NCBI GenBank assembly: GCA_004208945.1
Contig: SGPE01000010.1
Span: 1 to 64,000 of the forward strand
Direction: 5' to 3'
Source of the DNA: Pseudoalteromonas sp. CO133X
Lineage (GTDB): Bacteria > Pseudomonadota > Gammaproteobacteria > Enterobacterales > Alteromonadaceae
DNA length: 64,000 nt
The translations under genes and the position numbers were made by a program. Below the pieces are notes generated by a model. That model had not been told where the DNA came from. It saw only the letters and a program-made list of their open reading frames with translations, and did not search any database. Below, piece after piece: positions 16,087-26,037 of the stretch. The first letter of the stretch is position 1. Each line of letters opens with the position of its first letter.

Positions 16087-17001
16087 ATGCCTGGTGCATT
16101 CGCACATATTACGGCGGCTAATTTAGCAACTGATAACAATGCTCTTTCAAGGATGAGCATTCCAAATCAAGCCAAGTTAATTTTAAGTACGAATCAAAAG
16201 TATATTGAGCTTGGTTGCGTGTCTCCTGATTATCCTTATCTTGCCTTAGGTAATGCAGCACAAAACAAGTGGGCTGATTTAATGCATTATCAAAACACAG
16301 GTGATGTTATTAAGGAAGCCATAAAGTATTGTAAAAACCTTGAGGGACGGGCGAAAGAAAAATGCTTTGCATGGCTGTGTGGCTATATGTCGCATGTTGC
16401 TGCTGATATAACGATACACCCTGTGGTCGAGCTTAAAGTAGGACCGTACGAGCATAATCAGGCTGAACACAGACAATGTGAGATGAATCAAGATTCGTTT
16501 ATTTGGTCGCGATTAAATCTAGGCGAAATTGGCTTTGCCGACCGCGTTGAGTTAAATATTGGCTCATGCACCAATCAAGAGAATTGTCTTGATGATGATA
16601 TAAAGCAAATTTGGCAGTACATATTAACTAGTACACACACTGAATATGCCCAAGTAACAGAACCCAACTTTGATGCATGGCATGGTGGTTTTCAATTAGT
16701 AGTAAATAACGCAGAGGAAGGATACAGACTGTTTCCTTGGGCTAGGCATGTTGCCGCTGACAACGGCCTTCTTTACCCTCGTGAGGATGAAGTTGACAGT
16801 AGCTTTATAGAAGACCTCGCAACCCCTAATGGTCCAATGCACTATAATGACGTGTTTGATTTAGCCGTTAAAAATATTAAATACTTTATATCCATCATCG
16901 CTAACGATATCTTTAATGATGAAGAATGCACTCAACTTTGCAACTGGAATTTGGATACGGGTAAAGATGAACACGGACACTTAACAGCGTGGAATATTTA
17001 A
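16087..17001 (+). CDS. Zinc-dependent phospholipase C family protein
   Basis: 304 residues beginning MPGAFAHITAANL, the usual start of bacterial proteins in the zinc-dependent phospholipase C family (PF00882). Putative metal ligands are the N-terminal His (AHIT), the Asp/His of WADLMHYQNTGD (about 65) and the GYMSHVAADITIHP and EHRQCE segments (about 98-140). No signal peptide, so it may be cytoplasmic. Ribosome-binding site AAGGA. A lipoprotein gene follows 1 bp later, suggesting an operon. Hydrolysis of phospholipid is inferred from family only. Confidence 0.75.
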   Translation: MPGAFAHITAANLATDNNALSRMSIPNQAKLILSTNQKYIELGCVSPDYPYLALGNAAQNKWADLMHYQNTGDVIKEAIKYCKNLEGRAKEKCFAWLCGYMSHVAADITIHPVVELKVGPYEHNQAEHRQCEMNQDSFIWSRLNLGEIGFADRVELNIGSCTNQENCLDDDIKQIWQYILTSTHTEYAQVTEPNFDAWHGGFQLVVNNAEEGYRLFPWARHVAADNGLLYPREDEVDSSFIEDLATPNGPMHYNDVFDLAVKNIKYFISIIANDIFNDEECTQLCNWNLDTGKDEHGHLTAWNI

Positions 17002-17002
17002 A

Positions 17003-17410
17003 ATGCGATATATAATTCTCATCACAGCAATTGTTTTATCAGCAGGTTGCGCGAGTTCAGCAAATACTTACAACCCTGAAGAAATGGCAGATCTTGCATC
17101 GCAATTAAAAGATATTTCTGCCGCAGTGGATGGAACACTAAAGTTTAGCTCAGAGTCATATACTGACCCACAAAAATTACTATTAACGGCGATCCGAGGC
17201 GATAAAAGCAGGCTTACGCCATTTAAAAATTATCAGTTAAAAGTTGTTATTCAAGAACAAAATGCCGCTTTACTGCTTTGCCAAGATGAGCGGCTACTTA
17301 TCGAAGATGCCGGTTGCACAGCCAAATCAGACATACAACATTGGCAGTCGAGTACGCCTCTTGCTTGTGAAGCGACAGTTACTTTTAGTCAACTGTGCGC
17401 TAGTCATTAA
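17003..17410 (+). CDS. Hypothetical lipoprotein
   Basis: 135 residues with a short signal peptide and lipobox LSAGCASS (Cys near 16). The mature part has four Cys in its second half and no recognised domain. It starts 1 bp after the phospholipase C-like gene and is probably cotranscribed. Confidence 0.7.
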   Translation: MRYIILITAIVLSAGCASSANTYNPEEMADLASQLKDISAAVDGTLKFSSESYTDPQKLLLTAIRGDKSRLTPFKNYQLKVVIQEQNAALLLCQDERLLIEDAGCTAKSDIQHWQSSTPLACEATVTFSQLCASH

Positions 17411-17445
17411 TTTTCCAAACGCTGATTTGATATTCCTTTAATGTT

Positions 17446-18705
17446 TTAACCACAATTAATTATTGGAATATCAGACCACCTAGTTGTGTAATGCGGTGAT
17501 AAAAATGCGCGGCGCATATTCCATTTCTGCGTTAAACACTCACTGCCTGATTGTAAAGCACCTGTTCCGTACCGACTATTAATTAAATCAACACAGTCCA
17601 TAAGTACTTGCTTAGACTGCTTTTCAGTAAATAAGTCTAGCTGCTTATTTGCCGAGCATTCCAACTCAATTGCCCCGACTCCACAGCGATAAAAATGCAC
17701 ATTCTCTTTGTATATTTTTTCTAATATTAATGAGGCTGCTTTTGTGATTTCGAGTGTATCTGCTGTAGCAGCAGGAAAATCAAATATTATAGACTTTTTA
17801 TAATACTCATTATCGTGTGGTGAGCTGGCAGCAAATACCACAATACGCTTTGTTATAGAGCCCTGCCTTCTTAGTTTTCGACCAACAATTGCTGCGTGCG
17901 CACTTAATGCCGCTCTTAATGTGTTGATATCTGTAACTCGCTCACCAAAACTACGTGTAGAAAACACCTCTTTTTTACCTTGCTTCACTTCATCCCAATT
18001 TAAACAAGCCACACCATTTAATTCACTCACCGTTCGCTCAACAACAACACTAAATAACCTACGCATTTTTTTGGGGCTTTGATCTGCAAGTTGCTGAGCT
18101 GTTTCTATTCCCATCAGTTTAAATTTTTTTGCTAAACGAGAGCCGATTCCCCATACATGCCTTACATCCATTTGACTGAGTATGTGTTTGCGTGAAACCT
18201 CGTCATTGATAACAGCCACACCTTTAAAGCCAGGTAGCTTTTTTGCCGCATAATTTGCAGCTTTAGCTAATGTTGGCGTTGTGCCAAACCCTACTCCAAC
18301 AGGCAAGCTTGTTTCTCGCCATACTGTGCGCCTTATTTGCTGACCATAAGCATGCCAATCAGTAATCAGGCTACTAAACCCTGTAAATTTTAAAAATGAC
18401 TCATCTATCGAGTAAACATGGTGCGTATCGCTAAACCGGCTTATCACTGTCATCATACGCTCACTTAAATCAGCATATAATTCATAGTTTGATGAACGCA
18501 CCACTACATTATTTTTAGCTAAAAAGTTTTTCACTTTAAAATAAGGTGCAAAGTTTGGAATATTTAGCTTTCTAGCGATTGGGCAAACGGCGCAAATACA
18601 GCCATCGTTGTTCGTTAGGACAACAACCGGTTTATAGCGGATGGAGGGATCAAACACTTTCTCTGCGCTTGCGTAAAAAGCGGCGGCATCAACTAGCGCA
18701 TACAT
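17446..18705 (-). CDS. umuC: DNA polymerase V catalytic subunit UmuC
   Basis: Y-family translesion polymerase. The 419-residue product has the N-terminal Asp of ALVDAAAFYASAE with the steric-gate Tyr, the catalytic pair in YSIDESFLKF (about 100), the SLPVGVGFGTTPTLAKAAN segment, helix-hairpin-helix (about 175-200) and little-finger domain. The N-terminal motif has Ala where E. coli UmuC has Val-Asn-Asn. It overlaps umuD by 13 bp, pointing to translational coupling, and is under the LexA box ahead of umuD. Confidence 0.95.
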   Translation of the reverse strand: MYALVDAAAFYASAEKVFDPSIRYKPVVVLTNNDGCICAVCPIARKLNIPNFAPYFKVKNFLAKNNVVVRSSNYELYADLSERMMTVISRFSDTHHVYSIDESFLKFTGFSSLITDWHAYGQQIRRTVWRETSLPVGVGFGTTPTLAKAANYAAKKLPGFKGVAVINDEVSRKHILSQMDVRHVWGIGSRLAKKFKLMGIETAQQLADQSPKKMRRLFSVVVERTVSELNGVACLNWDEVKQGKKEVFSTRSFGERVTDINTLRAALSAHAAIVGRKLRRQGSITKRIVVFAASSPHDNEYYKKSIIFDFPAATADTLEITKAASLILEKIYKENVHFYRCGVGAIELECSANKQLDLFTEKQSKQVLMDCVDLINSRYGTGALQSGSECLTQKWNMRRAFLSPHYTTRWSDIPIINCG

Positions 18706-19109
18706 AAGGAGTTTACGCTTTTGTTATTCTTAAATGTTCGTATGCAAGCAGTTACAACTCCCTCAACTTTAAACTGGTCGTCTTCATAAATTGATACGGG
18801 CTTATATAAGTCTGAGGCTGATAATAATTGCCGTTTATTGGTATCAATAATCTTGCACACAAAGCTGCCATTGTAAGTGGCAACAATAATGTCACCATTT
18901 TGGATAGCCACGCTTCTATCAACAATTAATAAGTCTTTATCAAAGATTTTTGCATCTACCATTGAGTGACCTGATGCTAAACCTATAAAGGTTGCATGGG
19001 GATGTTTAATAAGCAGCTCATCAAGCGACAAGCCAAGTTCTTTGTACTCTGCCGCAGGCGACTCAAAACCCGTAATACCTGCTTCAATATAGATAGGAAT
19101 AACAAACAT
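18693..19109 (-). CDS. umuD: Translesion polymerase V autoproteolytic subunit UmuD
   Basis: 138 residues from ATG (MFVIPIYIEAG); the frame extends 4 codons further to a TTG but the ATG agrees with the family. S24 peptidase fold with catalytic Ser in ASGHSMVD (about 51) and Lys in FVCKIID (about 88). The cleavage position of E. coli UmuD (Cys-Gly) aligns with Thr-Gly in GITGFESPAAEY here, and the cleavable arm is only about 13 residues instead of 24. First gene of umuDC, 13 bp after the LexA box. Confidence 0.93.
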   Translation of the reverse strand: MFVIPIYIEAGITGFESPAAEYKELGLSLDELLIKHPHATFIGLASGHSMVDAKIFDKDLLIVDRSVAIQNGDIIVATYNGSFVCKIIDTNKRQLLSASDLYKPVSIYEDDQFKVEGVVTACIRTFKNNKSVNSLCMR

Positions 19110-19122
19110 ACACAACCACAAA

Positions 19123-19142
19123 TACTGTACATAAACACAGTA
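19123..19142 (-). promoter_or_regulatory. LexA (SOS) box of umuDC
   Basis: CTGT-ACATAAAC-ACAG flanked by TA on both sides, a near-ideal LexA operator, 13 bp upstream of the umuD ATG. Confidence 0.9.
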
Positions 19143-19208
19143 TAGGTTAGATAAAATAATTAGGAAAGTGGAATTTTATAAGCCTAAAAGCAAGATTCTG
19201 TAACTTAC

Positions 19209-21227
19209 TTATAAATCAAACTTTTCTTTAGCAGCAAGTATTGCCTGTTCAATGAATATGTTTTTAACGGGTTTAGAAATAAACATGTCCATACCCGCTT
19301 GTTTACATGCTGCTTTATCATCAGCAGAGGTATTTGCCGTTAAGGCTACAATATAGGTTTTATCCGTAGGACATATAGCAAGTTTTCTTAATTGGCGCGT
19401 TGCTTCAAGGCCATCCAACAATGGCATAACACAGTCCATAAAAATTAAGTTATAGTGTTTTTGCTTACATTTATTAATTGCATCGACGCCGTCACAAGCA
19501 AAATCAGCGGATAAACCCATTTTTTCTAGAAAGGCCGAAAGCACGAAACGGTTGATTTGGTTATCATCAACAACCAGTATCGATAAAGCTAATGACGATA
19601 AATCAACATCACTGCCACTATGGTTACTTTGATTTTGTGGCGTGCCTTTTTGCAAAGGTAATCGAATATCAAAACAGCTCCCTTTTTGATATTCACTTGA
19701 CACATTAATTGTGCCACCCATGTAATCAATCAACTCTTTTATAATAGCAAGCCCGAGCCCTGTGCCCCCTTTTTTACGCTCTTTATTTACTTCTTGCGTG
19801 AACGGGGAAAACAGTGATTTCATAAAAGTTTCTGTCATACCAACCCCTGTATCACTTACTTGTAAGTGAAGTACAACAGTATCTTGCTCTGAGGTTGTGG
19901 TTGCTTTAATGCTAATATGACCGTCATCGGTAAACTTAAGTGCATTACTCAATAGATTTGAAACTATTTGAGTTATTCGCGTGTTGTCGCAAAACGTCCA
20001 GCATTCATCATCAATATTAATGTCTGTATCAAACCGAAGCTGTTTTTGTTCAAACAACGGGGTATATAACGACACTAAATCAATAAAAATGGTTTTCAGT
20101 AAGAAGTGACTTGGCTCTAACTGTAACTCGCCATGATTTATTTTTGTGAAATCCAGTACTTCATTAATAATATTCAATAAAATATCAGCACTGCGCAATG
20201 CTACCTTTAACTTTTCTTCACGCTTTTGTTCTGACCTTTCATAGAGTAAGGTTGTCAGCATCCCTGTAATACCATTAAGAGGGGTTCTTAATTCATGACT
20301 TATTTTTGCAAGCAGGATACTACGGTCTTTTAATGTACGTTCAGCGTCGGCCTTTTGCTGTTTTAGCTCTTCGCGTAGTAGCACTTCCTTAGTGATATCT
20401 TGGAATGTACCAATTAGGCGAATACATTGCCCATTATTAAACTCAGCCTCACCAAAGGTCGACACCCAAATTGTTTTACCTTTCGCTGTTACAAGCTCAA
20501 CTTCGTTTTGCCAATCAACTCCATGCTCTATCGCATCTGACACGGCTTTTTCAATCGCGCGTCGGCTTTCACCTTGCTTATAAAAATTAATCGCTGTCTC
20601 TATGTTTGGCGTATAATCTTCTGCTACTTCATGAATTATGCGTGTTTGTTTACTCCAATAAAGACGATTGGTTGTTAAATCAAATTCCCAAGAGCCGATT
20701 TTGGCAACATCTTCAACTTGAGCCAGCATGTAATTCTTTTTGATAAGCTTTTGAGCATTATTATTTCGCGCAAATTCACTACCCAGCCATTGAGCAAAAA
20801 GTTCAACATAGTCATGCGCTTCATTTGTAAAAGGTGCTGATGGCTGGGGAGCAGAAAAATTAACCGTACCCACAACCTGACTTCCCACATAAATAGGTGC
20901 ACCAATATAAGACTCTAATTGAAAATTAATATAACAAGGGTGCGCTGCGATATGTGTTTTTGACGCATGATAAAATGATAACGCTTTATTAGCCTTAAGT
21001 GTATGTAAGCAGTATGTATTTTCTAAATCAAATTGAGTACCCACTGCAATTTCATTATTGGGAGACACCACATGTAATACAGTATAAACCTGTTCACGGA
21101 CTTCACTCACAATAGCAAAATCGAGGGCAAAAACATCTAAACCAAACCGTAAGATGTGCTGAACTTTATCTTCAAAACAAAGAGTCTGATCAGAAACAAT
21201 ATCATGAAATCGACGTAAAAAGTTCAA
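19209..21227 (-). CDS. Hybrid sensor histidine kinase (GAF-PAS-HisKA-HATPase-REC)
   Basis: 672 residues without membrane segments. GAF domain (about 10-155), PAS/PAC domain (about 165-285; WEFDLTTNRLYWSKQ and LIGTFQDIT), a short coiled coil, HisKA with the phosphorylated His in KISHELRTPLNG (about 307), HATPase with N box, GVGMTETF and GGTGLGLAI, and a receiver domain (about 550-668) with Asp in LIFMDCVMPLLDG and Lys in FISKPV. A cytoplasmic sensor whose partner is not adjacent; diguanylate cyclases downstream suggest a signalling cluster. TTG start with GGGAG 5 bp upstream. Confidence 0.9.
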   Translation of the reverse strand: MNFLRRFHDIVSDQTLCFEDKVQHILRFGLDVFALDFAIVSEVREQVYTVLHVVSPNNEIAVGTQFDLENTYCLHTLKANKALSFYHASKTHIAAHPCYINFQLESYIGAPIYVGSQVVGTVNFSAPQPSAPFTNEAHDYVELFAQWLGSEFARNNNAQKLIKKNYMLAQVEDVAKIGSWEFDLTTNRLYWSKQTRIIHEVAEDYTPNIETAINFYKQGESRRAIEKAVSDAIEHGVDWQNEVELVTAKGKTIWVSTFGEAEFNNGQCIRLIGTFQDITKEVLLREELKQQKADAERTLKDRSILLAKISHELRTPLNGITGMLTTLLYERSEQKREEKLKVALRSADILLNIINEVLDFTKINHGELQLEPSHFLLKTIFIDLVSLYTPLFEQKQLRFDTDINIDDECWTFCDNTRITQIVSNLLSNALKFTDDGHISIKATTTSEQDTVVLHLQVSDTGVGMTETFMKSLFSPFTQEVNKERKKGGTGLGLAIIKELIDYMGGTINVSSEYQKGSCFDIRLPLQKGTPQNQSNHSGSDVDLSSLALSILVVDDNQINRFVLSAFLEKMGLSADFACDGVDAINKCKQKHYNLIFMDCVMPLLDGLEATRQLRKLAICPTDKTYIVALTANTSADDKAACKQAGMDMFISKPVKNIFIEQAILAAKEKFDL

Positions 21228-21467
21228 CCTAACTCCCTAGGTAATAATTCTGGATTTATTTTGATAACAGCATACCAATAAATAGAAAAACACACATCAA
21301 ATCAATCAAAAATACTTAATTTTTATAATTAAAAGTCACTAAATCTCTTTTTGTTCATCACCTAGGTGCCTTTTTATCCTTCAGCTAAACTTTTATTGGC
21401 GTTATTCCCTACCATCATCAATACTTTATCATTAACTAAGCTCATTTCATCTTATTATGGCTTATTG

Positions 21468-22763
21468 ATGTCACTAAAACTAAAGCTAACTCTGTTACTC
21501 TCATCACTGTTTTTAGTGTTATTACTAAATACTTCCATCGTGTTTTATCTCGATCAAGAAGGCCGCTCAAAACTTAACGCTGTTACTCGCACCCACTTAA
21601 TTATTGATGAGTCGGAGCTACTGTATAATGATGTAATTAGTGCTGAAACAGGCCAGCGTGGCTATTTACTCACTCATGATGCAAGTTACCTTGCTCCCTA
21701 TTATTCTGGAATAAAAGAAAGCCAATCTCGACTATCTGAACTTAATAGCCTCACTGTTAATAATAAAAAACAACAACAGCAACTAAGTGATATTCGCTTA
21801 CTTGTTGATCAAAAATTCACTGAACTTGCACTAACAATAGAGCTTGCGCAGCAAAATACCGATGCCTCAATCAAAAAAGCAATATCCGTCGTTCAAAGTG
21901 ATCAGGGAAAAATAATAATGGATCAAATAAGTGAAAAAATAAGCACTTTTCAAGATGACGAAAGACAGCGCCTCGATATCGAACGAAAAGAGTTTAGACA
22001 CAACAGAAAAGTAATCACCTTTATTGTGTCTATCCAGATCCCGCTATTTATTTTGCTTTCTGTTTTGTGTGCTGTGTATATCAGAAATAAGTTGTTTAAA
22101 CCGCTTAATCTATTAATTACCAATACTGAGAAGCTAGAGCGAGGAGAAAAACCAGATACTACACATTACACTGCCCATGATGAAATTGGCCATTTACTTA
22201 AGCGGTTTTACCGAATGAGCAAGATCATTCATAAAAAAACGGCAAAGCTCACCTTTCAGGCTAATCACGATCATTTAACAGGGCTACTTAATCGAACAGA
22301 ATTAGAGTCACAACTCATTGATGCTATCAATTTATGTACTGAAGATAGTAAAGTTGCTGTTATTTTTATTGATATAAATAAGTTTAAAGAATTAAACGAT
22401 CATTACGGTCATGCAGTGGGTGATGATATTTTAAAAGAAACGGCAAAGCGGATCAGTTCATCAACCCGTGCAGACGATGATATATACCGCTACGGCGGAG
22501 ATGAATTTATCGTTATTATGCATAACACAGCCAAAACATCCTATGTTGAAGCGATGATCGCTCATTTAATTGCGCAATTTAAACGACCATTTGAAGTCGC
22601 AAATCAGCGTATTGAAGTTTCTTTGAGTATTGGGGTATCAATCGCTCCAGATCATAGTTGTGATGCACTACAATTAATAAAAAATGCTGACACCGCAATG
22701 TACAAGGCAAAAACAACAGCTAATAAAACCTATTTTTTCTACCAATCTAACGATGAAAACTGA
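21468..22763 (+). CDS. Diguanylate cyclase with CHASE3-like sensor and HAMP
   Basis: 431 residues from the ATG of MSLKLKLTLLLSS; an upstream GTG would add 34 residues ahead of the membrane helix and is less likely. Transmembrane helix (about 6-28), periplasmic CHASE3-like region with SAETGQRGYLLT, second helix (about 177-200), HAMP (about 200-250) and GGDEF domain with intact YGGDEF (about 345). No EAL domain. Predicted to make cyclic di-GMP in response to a periplasmic signal. The canonical inhibitory RxxD is not evident. Confidence 0.85.
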   Translation: MSLKLKLTLLLSSLFLVLLLNTSIVFYLDQEGRSKLNAVTRTHLIIDESELLYNDVISAETGQRGYLLTHDASYLAPYYSGIKESQSRLSELNSLTVNNKKQQQQLSDIRLLVDQKFTELALTIELAQQNTDASIKKAISVVQSDQGKIIMDQISEKISTFQDDERQRLDIERKEFRHNRKVITFIVSIQIPLFILLSVLCAVYIRNKLFKPLNLLITNTEKLERGEKPDTTHYTAHDEIGHLLKRFYRMSKIIHKKTAKLTFQANHDHLTGLLNRTELESQLIDAINLCTEDSKVAVIFIDINKFKELNDHYGHAVGDDILKETAKRISSSTRADDDIYRYGGDEFIVIMHNTAKTSYVEAMIAHLIAQFKRPFEVANQRIEVSLSIGVSIAPDHSCDALQLIKNADTAMYKAKTTANKTYFFYQSNDEN

Positions 22764-22855
22764 ACGTAAATATGTCTTTTTACGTATAAATTTGCAAAAA
22801 ACAGACGTGCTATGTATAAAAAACATACACACATATTTATAAAAAGGGTATCGCT

Positions 22856-23749
22856 ATGCATATTTTGTTAACCGGTGGAACGGGATTGATTGGTAAACAC
22901 TTGTGCCCTTTTTTACTTAATCATCATAAAGTAACTGTACTTAGTCGTAATCCAATTCAAGCAAATGTGCTGCTTACACATCAGGTACATGCTGTACAGG
23001 CACTCGATGAAGTCGACTTTGAAGACATAGATGCGGTGATAAATTTAGCGGGTGAGCCTATTGTAAATAAACGCTGGAGTGAATCACAAAAGCGCACACT
23101 TTTTGAGAGTCGAGTCAATCTAACACAGCAAATTAGCAAAGCTATTAATCGCTGTGAGTCACCTCCTCATACTTTTATATCTGGTAGTGCAATTGGTTTT
23201 TACGGCCGTCAAAATGATAATCATATTGATGAAGAATTTAATGATATCTACCCTGAGTTTAGTCATGTGCTGTGCCGTGATTGGGAGCATGCAGCTACAA
23301 AAGCAGAATCAGAAAAAACACGAGTATGCCTGTTAAGAACCGGCATCGTGCTTGCTAAACAAGGCGGTGCCTTGTCAAAAATGCTACCCGCATTCAAGTT
23401 TGGCTTAGGAGGGCCACTCGGTCATGGGCAACAAGGTATGTCGTGGATACACATTGATGACATGATCCAACTTATTTTATTTATACTCACACACGAAGAC
23501 ATTCATGGCCCTATTAACGCAACCGCTCCCGACCCTGTGAGTAATAATGTGTTTAGCCAAACCTTAGGCAGTGTACTGTCGCGACCAGCGATGCTTAGAA
23601 TGCCTGGTTGGGTATTAAAGCTGATGATGGGTGAAATGTCAGACCTACTACTACATGGGCAATTCGTACTGCCCAAAAAAGTGCTCGCACATAATTACCG
23701 TTTTCATTATCCAACCCTTAAACCAGCACTGGAAAGTCTAAAATTGTAA
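22856..23749 (+). CDS. yfcH: TIGR01777-family epimerase (YfcH-like, SDR superfamily)
   Basis: 297-residue extended SDR protein with the N-terminal NAD(P)-binding motif LTGGTGLIGKHL, SAIGFYG replacing the usual active-site segment, and a C-terminal DUF1731 domain (about 245-295; MPGWVLKLMMGEMSDLLLHGQFVLP). Standard family length. The physiological substrate is not established for this family. Confidence 0.88.
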   Translation: MHILLTGGTGLIGKHLCPFLLNHHKVTVLSRNPIQANVLLTHQVHAVQALDEVDFEDIDAVINLAGEPIVNKRWSESQKRTLFESRVNLTQQISKAINRCESPPHTFISGSAIGFYGRQNDNHIDEEFNDIYPEFSHVLCRDWEHAATKAESEKTRVCLLRTGIVLAKQGGALSKMLPAFKFGLGGPLGHGQQGMSWIHIDDMIQLILFILTHEDIHGPINATAPDPVSNNVFSQTLGSVLSRPAMLRMPGWVLKLMMGEMSDLLLHGQFVLPKKVLAHNYRFHYPTLKPALESLKL

Positions 23750-23830
23750 GAACTAAATGCGTATTGCCATAACGCTATTAATACATAATAATTAATATGT
23801 GAACACAGATGTGTGAGTTTAGGATTATAT

Positions 23831-24973
23831 ATGGTGCACCTACCCACCATTATTAGTATCTCAATTTTATTGAATCTGATAATTGGTGCTTTTTTACTGT
23901 CTTTGTATTTTTTAAGAAAGCAGTCTAGCTATTTGTACTGGGGGAGTTCATGTCTAATTTTTGTGTTAGCGCAAATTACAGCCTCTTTAAGGCTCTTTAT
24001 AGACCTGCCATTTATCACCCATTACATAGCAGACTTACTCATAATTTCAGCTCCCTTAGCAGCTATTTTGGGTATACATGCGTATACGCAATCCGAAAAA
24101 CAAAAGTTAAAGTTGTGCGCTTATTTATTGGGCTCTAGTGCAATCATATTATTACCTTTGTATAGCAACTCAATTAATCAACTTATAACAACAGCAGTGA
24201 TTGCTGCATGTTTTAGTTATGCGGCTTATGCACTAAGAAAACTCAATGTCGAGCACATTATTCACTTGGTCCTGTTACAGCTATGTTTTGTATTGCATGC
24301 TTGCATTATGCTCTTACAGCTAGGGCTATTAGTAATAGATGGGCTTAATATATTTACTTTCGATTTCTCACAAATACTCGCCATCATCTTACTGAGTCAC
24401 ATTGTGATAACCACACTAACGGCAATGATTTGGCCATTATTAATGTTTTTAGAGTCTGAGCAAATTTTAAGTGACTTGGCCAATAGAGACCCACTAACGG
24501 GCTTACTAAACAGACGCGCGTTTTTAACTATTAGCAATAACTATTTAGAACAAGCCAACAATAACTTAACCGAACTCTGTGCACTGATGATCGATATCGA
24601 CTTTTTTAAAAAAGTGAACGACCAATATGGTCATGATACTGGCGATGAAGCATTAAAATGGGTCGCCAATAAAATTAAATCGCAACTTAGGGAAGGCGAT
24701 CTTATCGCACGAATTGGAGGCGAAGAATTTGCCGTACTGCTCACCAACACCAGTTTACAAAAAGGCCAAATACTGTCTGAGCGCATACGAGTAGCGATTA
24801 ATAGTGAAACGTTTATACATCAACAGCACGAAATAAAGCTATCGATTAGCGTTGGCATAATTACACATAAATCTGGCAGCAATAACATTAACGAATTACT
24901 CGCCCAAGCAGACAAAGGGCTTTATAAAGCCAAAAGTAATGGCCGCAACCAAGTAGTCATGATGGCCTTTTAG
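23831..24973 (+). CDS. Membrane-bound diguanylate cyclase
   Basis: 380 residues from ATG with TTAGGA upstream; a GTG 18 bp earlier is the alternative. Six to seven transmembrane helices (about 5-215) form an uncharacterised sensor region, followed by GGDEF (about 222-378) with DPLTGLLNRRAF, the catalytic RIGGEEFAVLL and an RxxD-like segment not obvious upstream. Second cyclic di-GMP synthase within 3 kb. Confidence 0.87.
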   Translation: MVHLPTIISISILLNLIIGAFLLSLYFLRKQSSYLYWGSSCLIFVLAQITASLRLFIDLPFITHYIADLLIISAPLAAILGIHAYTQSEKQKLKLCAYLLGSSAIILLPLYSNSINQLITTAVIAACFSYAAYALRKLNVEHIIHLVLLQLCFVLHACIMLLQLGLLVIDGLNIFTFDFSQILAIILLSHIVITTLTAMIWPLLMFLESEQILSDLANRDPLTGLLNRRAFLTISNNYLEQANNNLTELCALMIDIDFFKKVNDQYGHDTGDEALKWVANKIKSQLREGDLIARIGGEEFAVLLTNTSLQKGQILSERIRVAINSETFIHQQHEIKLSISVGIITHKSGSNNINELLAQADKGLYKAKSNGRNQVVMMAF

Positions 24974-24978
24974 CTTTA

Positions 24979-25932
24979 TTAATAACCAAGGCTGTCGTTG
25001 AGCGTACTTAATTCATTTGTTATCCAAGCTTTATCTAAGCATTGTTCTAGATTTAACTCTGCAAACTTTAAAAAGCTCCTTGCAGCGTGCGATAAATGTC
25101 GGTCAGTTCTAACAACAAAATACCAATGACTTGCAATCTGAACATCGGCCACATTGAGGATGCAAAACGAAGTGTCATGCGCAGGTAAAACATGCCGAGA
25201 AACAACCCCCAAGCCCATACCCGAGCCAACCGATACACGAATAGCTTCATTACTTGCCATTTGCACAGTGTTACTTAATACAAAGCCCCTACTTTGTAGT
25301 TCACTTTCAAATAACATACGCGTAGCAGAGCCAGGTTCTCGTAATAAAAAACGCTCCGTTACTAGCGCCTTTAGATTTACATTTTTTTGCAAAGCAAGGT
25401 GATGATTTTTTGGCGCAATAAAAACCAATGGATTTTGTAAAAAACGCGCAGCTTTTGCGTGTTCCAACGAAGGTGGATGACTGAAAACATAAATATCATC
25501 TTCCCCTCTTTCAAAACGAGCTAACACCTCAGCACGATTACCAATTTCGAGTGGTAATTCAACGTGCGGATGTAAATTACTATAAGGGCCCAATAGCTTA
25601 GGTAGGATATATTGCGCAGTATTCACAATAGCAATCTTGCATTGACCACGCTCCCCCCCTCTGAGTTCGGCTAAGTAGTCTCGGTAATCATCAAAGTGCC
25701 CAAACACTTGCTGGCATGTCTGAAAAAGTGCAAAGCCCGCTTCTGTCACATGTATACGCTGTTGGTTAACAACAATTAATGGCTCATTGACTGTTTCTTG
25801 CAAGCGTTTTATTTGCTGCGATACCGTAGGTTGCGTTAAGTATAGTTGCCTCGCCGTTTCACTAATAGAGCGTGTTTTAACAACACACATAAACACTTCT
25901 AATAAACGAAAAGAGATATGCCTTAGATCCAT
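24979..25932 (-). CDS. LysR-family regulator (CbbR/CysB-like)
   Basis: 317 residues. Winged HTH at 1-60 (SISETARQLYLTQPTVSQQIKRL) and a periplasmic-binding-like effector domain (about 90-300). Divergent from the SbtA-like bicarbonate transporter with a 105 bp shared region containing an 18-bp palindrome, so it probably controls that gene; inorganic carbon or a carbon metabolite as effector is inference. Confidence 0.87.
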   Translation of the reverse strand: MDLRHISFRLLEVFMCVVKTRSISETARQLYLTQPTVSQQIKRLQETVNEPLIVVNQQRIHVTEAGFALFQTCQQVFGHFDDYRDYLAELRGGERGQCKIAIVNTAQYILPKLLGPYSNLHPHVELPLEIGNRAEVLARFERGEDDIYVFSHPPSLEHAKAARFLQNPLVFIAPKNHHLALQKNVNLKALVTERFLLREPGSATRMLFESELQSRGFVLSNTVQMASNEAIRVSVGSGMGLGVVSRHVLPAHDTSFCILNVADVQIASHWYFVVRTDRHLSHAARSFLKFAELNLEQCLDKAWITNELSTLNDSLGY

Positions 25933-25940
25933 ACATCACC

Positions 25941-25958
25941 TATAGATAATTACCTATA
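25941..25958. promoter_or_regulatory. Probable LysR operator
   Basis: TATAGATAATTACCTATA is a nearly perfect palindrome with the T-N11-A form of LysR boxes, lying 9 bp upstream of the regulator start and 80 bp upstream of the sbtA-like gene. Confidence 0.6.
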
Positions 25959-26037
25959 TGATGATATCAACTATTTAATTATTTTCTATATCAATTTTTA
26001 TCTAGAATAGCGGCGCTTTAACTAAGAGGAGAACAAA

